Positions 62,885 to 64,000 of a DNA stretch of 64,000 nt are shown piece after piece. Under the pieces are notes generated by a model. It was not told the DNA's origin. It worked only from the letters and a program-made list of their open reading frames with translations, and searched no databases. The translations under genes and the position numbers were made by a program. The stretch lies in assembly GCA_036569005.1 (NCBI GenBank), contig DATCRK010000030.1, positions 1-64,000 on the forward strand, given 5' to 3'. How positions within the stretch are numbered: position 1 is the first letter of the stretch; each line of letters opens with the position of its first letter. Source of the stretch: Rhizomicrobium sp036569005. GTDB lineage: Bacteria; Pseudomonadota; Alphaproteobacteria; Micropepsales; Micropepsaceae.

Positions 62885-62943
62885 GCCCCGCTCCATGTTG
62901 GTTGCCTTAGCAACGTTCGCGGCTGGCGGTTGTTGCGGGAACG

Positions 62944-62979
62944 GCGCGGCTTATCGCGCTTTCTTATAAGAAGCCGCGC
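62944..62979. promoter_or_regulatory. Inverted repeat in the SDR / ThDP-enzyme promoter region
   Basis: Nine-base arms GCGCGGCTT (62944-62952) and AAGCCGCGC (62971-62979) are exact reverse complements around 18 bases. CGCGCTTTC also repeats directly at 62955 and 62975. The site is central in the 125-base divergent gap and may be an operator, or a hairpin in the leader of the downstream gene. Confidence 0.35.
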
Positions 62980-63009
62980 TTTCGCGGTTCCATTCCAAAG
63001 GGAACAATC

Positions 63010-64000
63010 ATGGCGAAAACGGTCGGCGACTTTCTGTTTGAGCGTTTGAAGACATGGGGCGTGAAGCGCGTCTTCGGTTATCCGGGCGACGGCATCAACG
63101 GCATCGTCACCGCGCTCGGCCGCGTCGATCCCGCCGATCTCGAATTCGTGCAGGTGCGCCACGAAGAAGAAGCCGCGTTCATGGCGAGCGGACATGCCAA
63201 GCTCACCGGCGACGTCGGCGTATGCCTTGCCACCTCCGGCCCCGGCGCGATCCATTTGCTCAATGGCCTTTACGACGCCAAGCTTGATCGCAAGCCGGTC
63301 GTCGCCATTGTCGGCCAACAAGCGCGCGCATCGCTCGGCGGGCATTTCCAGCAGGAAGTCGATCTGCTCTCGCTCTTCAAGGATGTCGCCAGCGACTATG
63401 TGCAGGTCTGTACGACTCCAGAGCAGGCGCGACACCTGATCGACCGCGCCATGCGTATCGCCAAATCGCAGCGCACCGTCACCGCGATCATCTTTCCCAA
63501 CGATGTGCAGGAAGCGAACGCCGTCGAGCCGGGCCATGCGCATGGCACCATCCACACCGGTGCAGACTTTTCGCAGCCGCGCGTCGTTCCGGCCGATGCC
63601 GATCTTGCCCGCGCAGCGGAGATTTTGAATACCGGCAAGCGTGTCGCCATGCTTGTGGGCTCGGGCGCATGGAATGCCGAAAGCGAAGTCGTTGCCATCG
63701 CCGAAAAGCTGCAGGCCGGTTTTGCCAAGGCCCTGCTCGGCAAAGCCGTGCTGCCCGACGACCTGCCCTATTCCACCGGTCAGATCGGCCTGCTCGGCAC
63801 TACGGCATCGTGGAAACTGATGAAGGACTGCGACACCTTCCTGATGATCGGTTCGACTTTCCCTTATTCGGAATACCTGCCGAAAGAAGGCCAGGCGAAG
63901 GCCGTACAGGTCGATATCGATCCGACCATGCTGTCTCTGCGCTATCCCATGGATGTTGCTCTCGTCGGGGACGCCGCAGAAACGCTGCGCGCGCTCCTGC
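63010..64000 (+). CDS. ThDP-dependent pyruvate oxidase-like enzyme (partial, runs off the window)
   Basis: The ATG at 63010 follows a ribosome-binding site (AAAGGGAAC), and the frame stays open to the window end: 330 residues of an enzyme that is usually about 580-600 long. The N-terminal PYR domain has the catalytic glutamate (Glu53 in RHEEEAAFMASGHAKLTG), then GPGAIHLLNGLYDAK, the GQQ loop and the central FAD/nucleotide-type domain (VAMLVGSGAW). It resembles pyruvate oxidase (PoxB) and related ThDP-requiring proteins rather than acetolactate synthase. The PP-binding C-terminal domain is beyond the edge, so the reaction cannot be fixed. Confidence 0.85.
   Translation, partial: MAKTVGDFLFERLKTWGVKRVFGYPGDGINGIVTALGRVDPADLEFVQVRHEEEAAFMASGHAKLTGDVGVCLATSGPGAIHLLNGLYDAKLDRKPVVAIVGQQARASLGGHFQQEVDLLSLFKDVASDYVQVCTTPEQARHLIDRAMRIAKSQRTVTAIIFPNDVQEANAVEPGHAHGTIHTGADFSQPRVVPADADLARAAEILNTGKRVAMLVGSGAWNAESEVVAIAEKLQAGFAKALLGKAVLPDDLPYSTGQIGLLGTTASWKLMKDCDTFLMIGSTFPYSEYLPKEGQAKAVQVDIDPTMLSLRYPMDVALVGDAAETLRALL

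Noticed and set aside
62938..62963. GGAAC box that might belong to an EcfG general-stress promoter
   Set aside because: No CGTT-type -10 element at 15-17 bases distance on either strand, so the match is only to half the consensus.

Overview
The window is a GC-rich, densely packed stretch of a Gram-negative chromosome. TonB-dependent receptors, autotransporter barrels, a caa3-type oxidase, XoxF-like and PaoABC-like periplasmic oxidoreductases and DHA2/EmrA/NodT efflux together suggest a free-living alphaproteobacterium. A soil or rhizosphere lineage such as Rhizomicrobium is a guess from gene content, not something I could test. I see no rRNA, tRNA, CRISPR array, insertion sequence, phage gene or replication origin. 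Most genes are on the minus strand, and many are joined by ATGA or TGATG overlaps. Layout, left to right. (1) 1-953: the C-terminal end of a zinc metalloprotease. (2) 985-8992: a complete high-affinity potassium uptake operon read leftwards (27-residue ORF, kdpF, A, B, C, D, E), with a candidate KdpE operator at 9064-9081. (3) 9184-16383: a 1611-residue autotransporter and a divergent phosphocholine-type phospholipase C that has a Tat signal but no ATG. (4) 16623-22531: a TPR-sulfotransferase, a TonB-dependent receptor and a divergent LysR regulator; a perfect LysR-type palindrome lies between the last two. (5) 22535-26328: a four-gene phosphonate catabolism operon (FAD oxidoreductase, phnX, DUF5690 transporter, PhnZ-like HD protein). 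(6) 26501-34531: a two-component system with an outer-membrane protein, facing a GT2-GtrA fusion, a GT39 transferase and a sterol-desaturase-family enzyme, with a convergent acyl-CoA ligase. (7) 34628-42186: a 2097-residue autotransporter with an internal duplication, and an HTH-like protein. (8) 42231-46661: an EmrAB-NodT efflux operon ending in a truncated TonB-receptor remnant. (9) 46737-54644: an eight-gene run coding for a caa3-type cytochrome oxidase (coxB, coxA, coxC), an unknown membrane protein, CtaG, a lanthanide-type XoxF dehydrogenase, XoxJ and a cytochrome c. (10) 54781-64000: a DUF4142 protein, a PaoABC-like molybdenum aldehyde oxidoreductase, a triheme cytochrome c, an HbpS/GlcG-like protein, a flavodoxin-family reductase, an SDR and the start of a ThDP-dependent pyruvate-oxidase-like gene. 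How it may work together: regions 9 and 10 read as a periplasmic oxidation chain. XoxF would oxidise an alcohol and pass electrons through cytochrome c to its own oxidase, and the molybdoenzyme with the triheme cytochrome could oxidise the resulting aldehyde. The most unusual observations are the physical coupling of XoxF to a terminal oxidase, and the apparent loss in that oxidase of both the D-channel glutamate (Trp here) and the K-channel lysine (Gly here). Next is a phosphonate operon with no visible PhnW transaminase or ABC importer.
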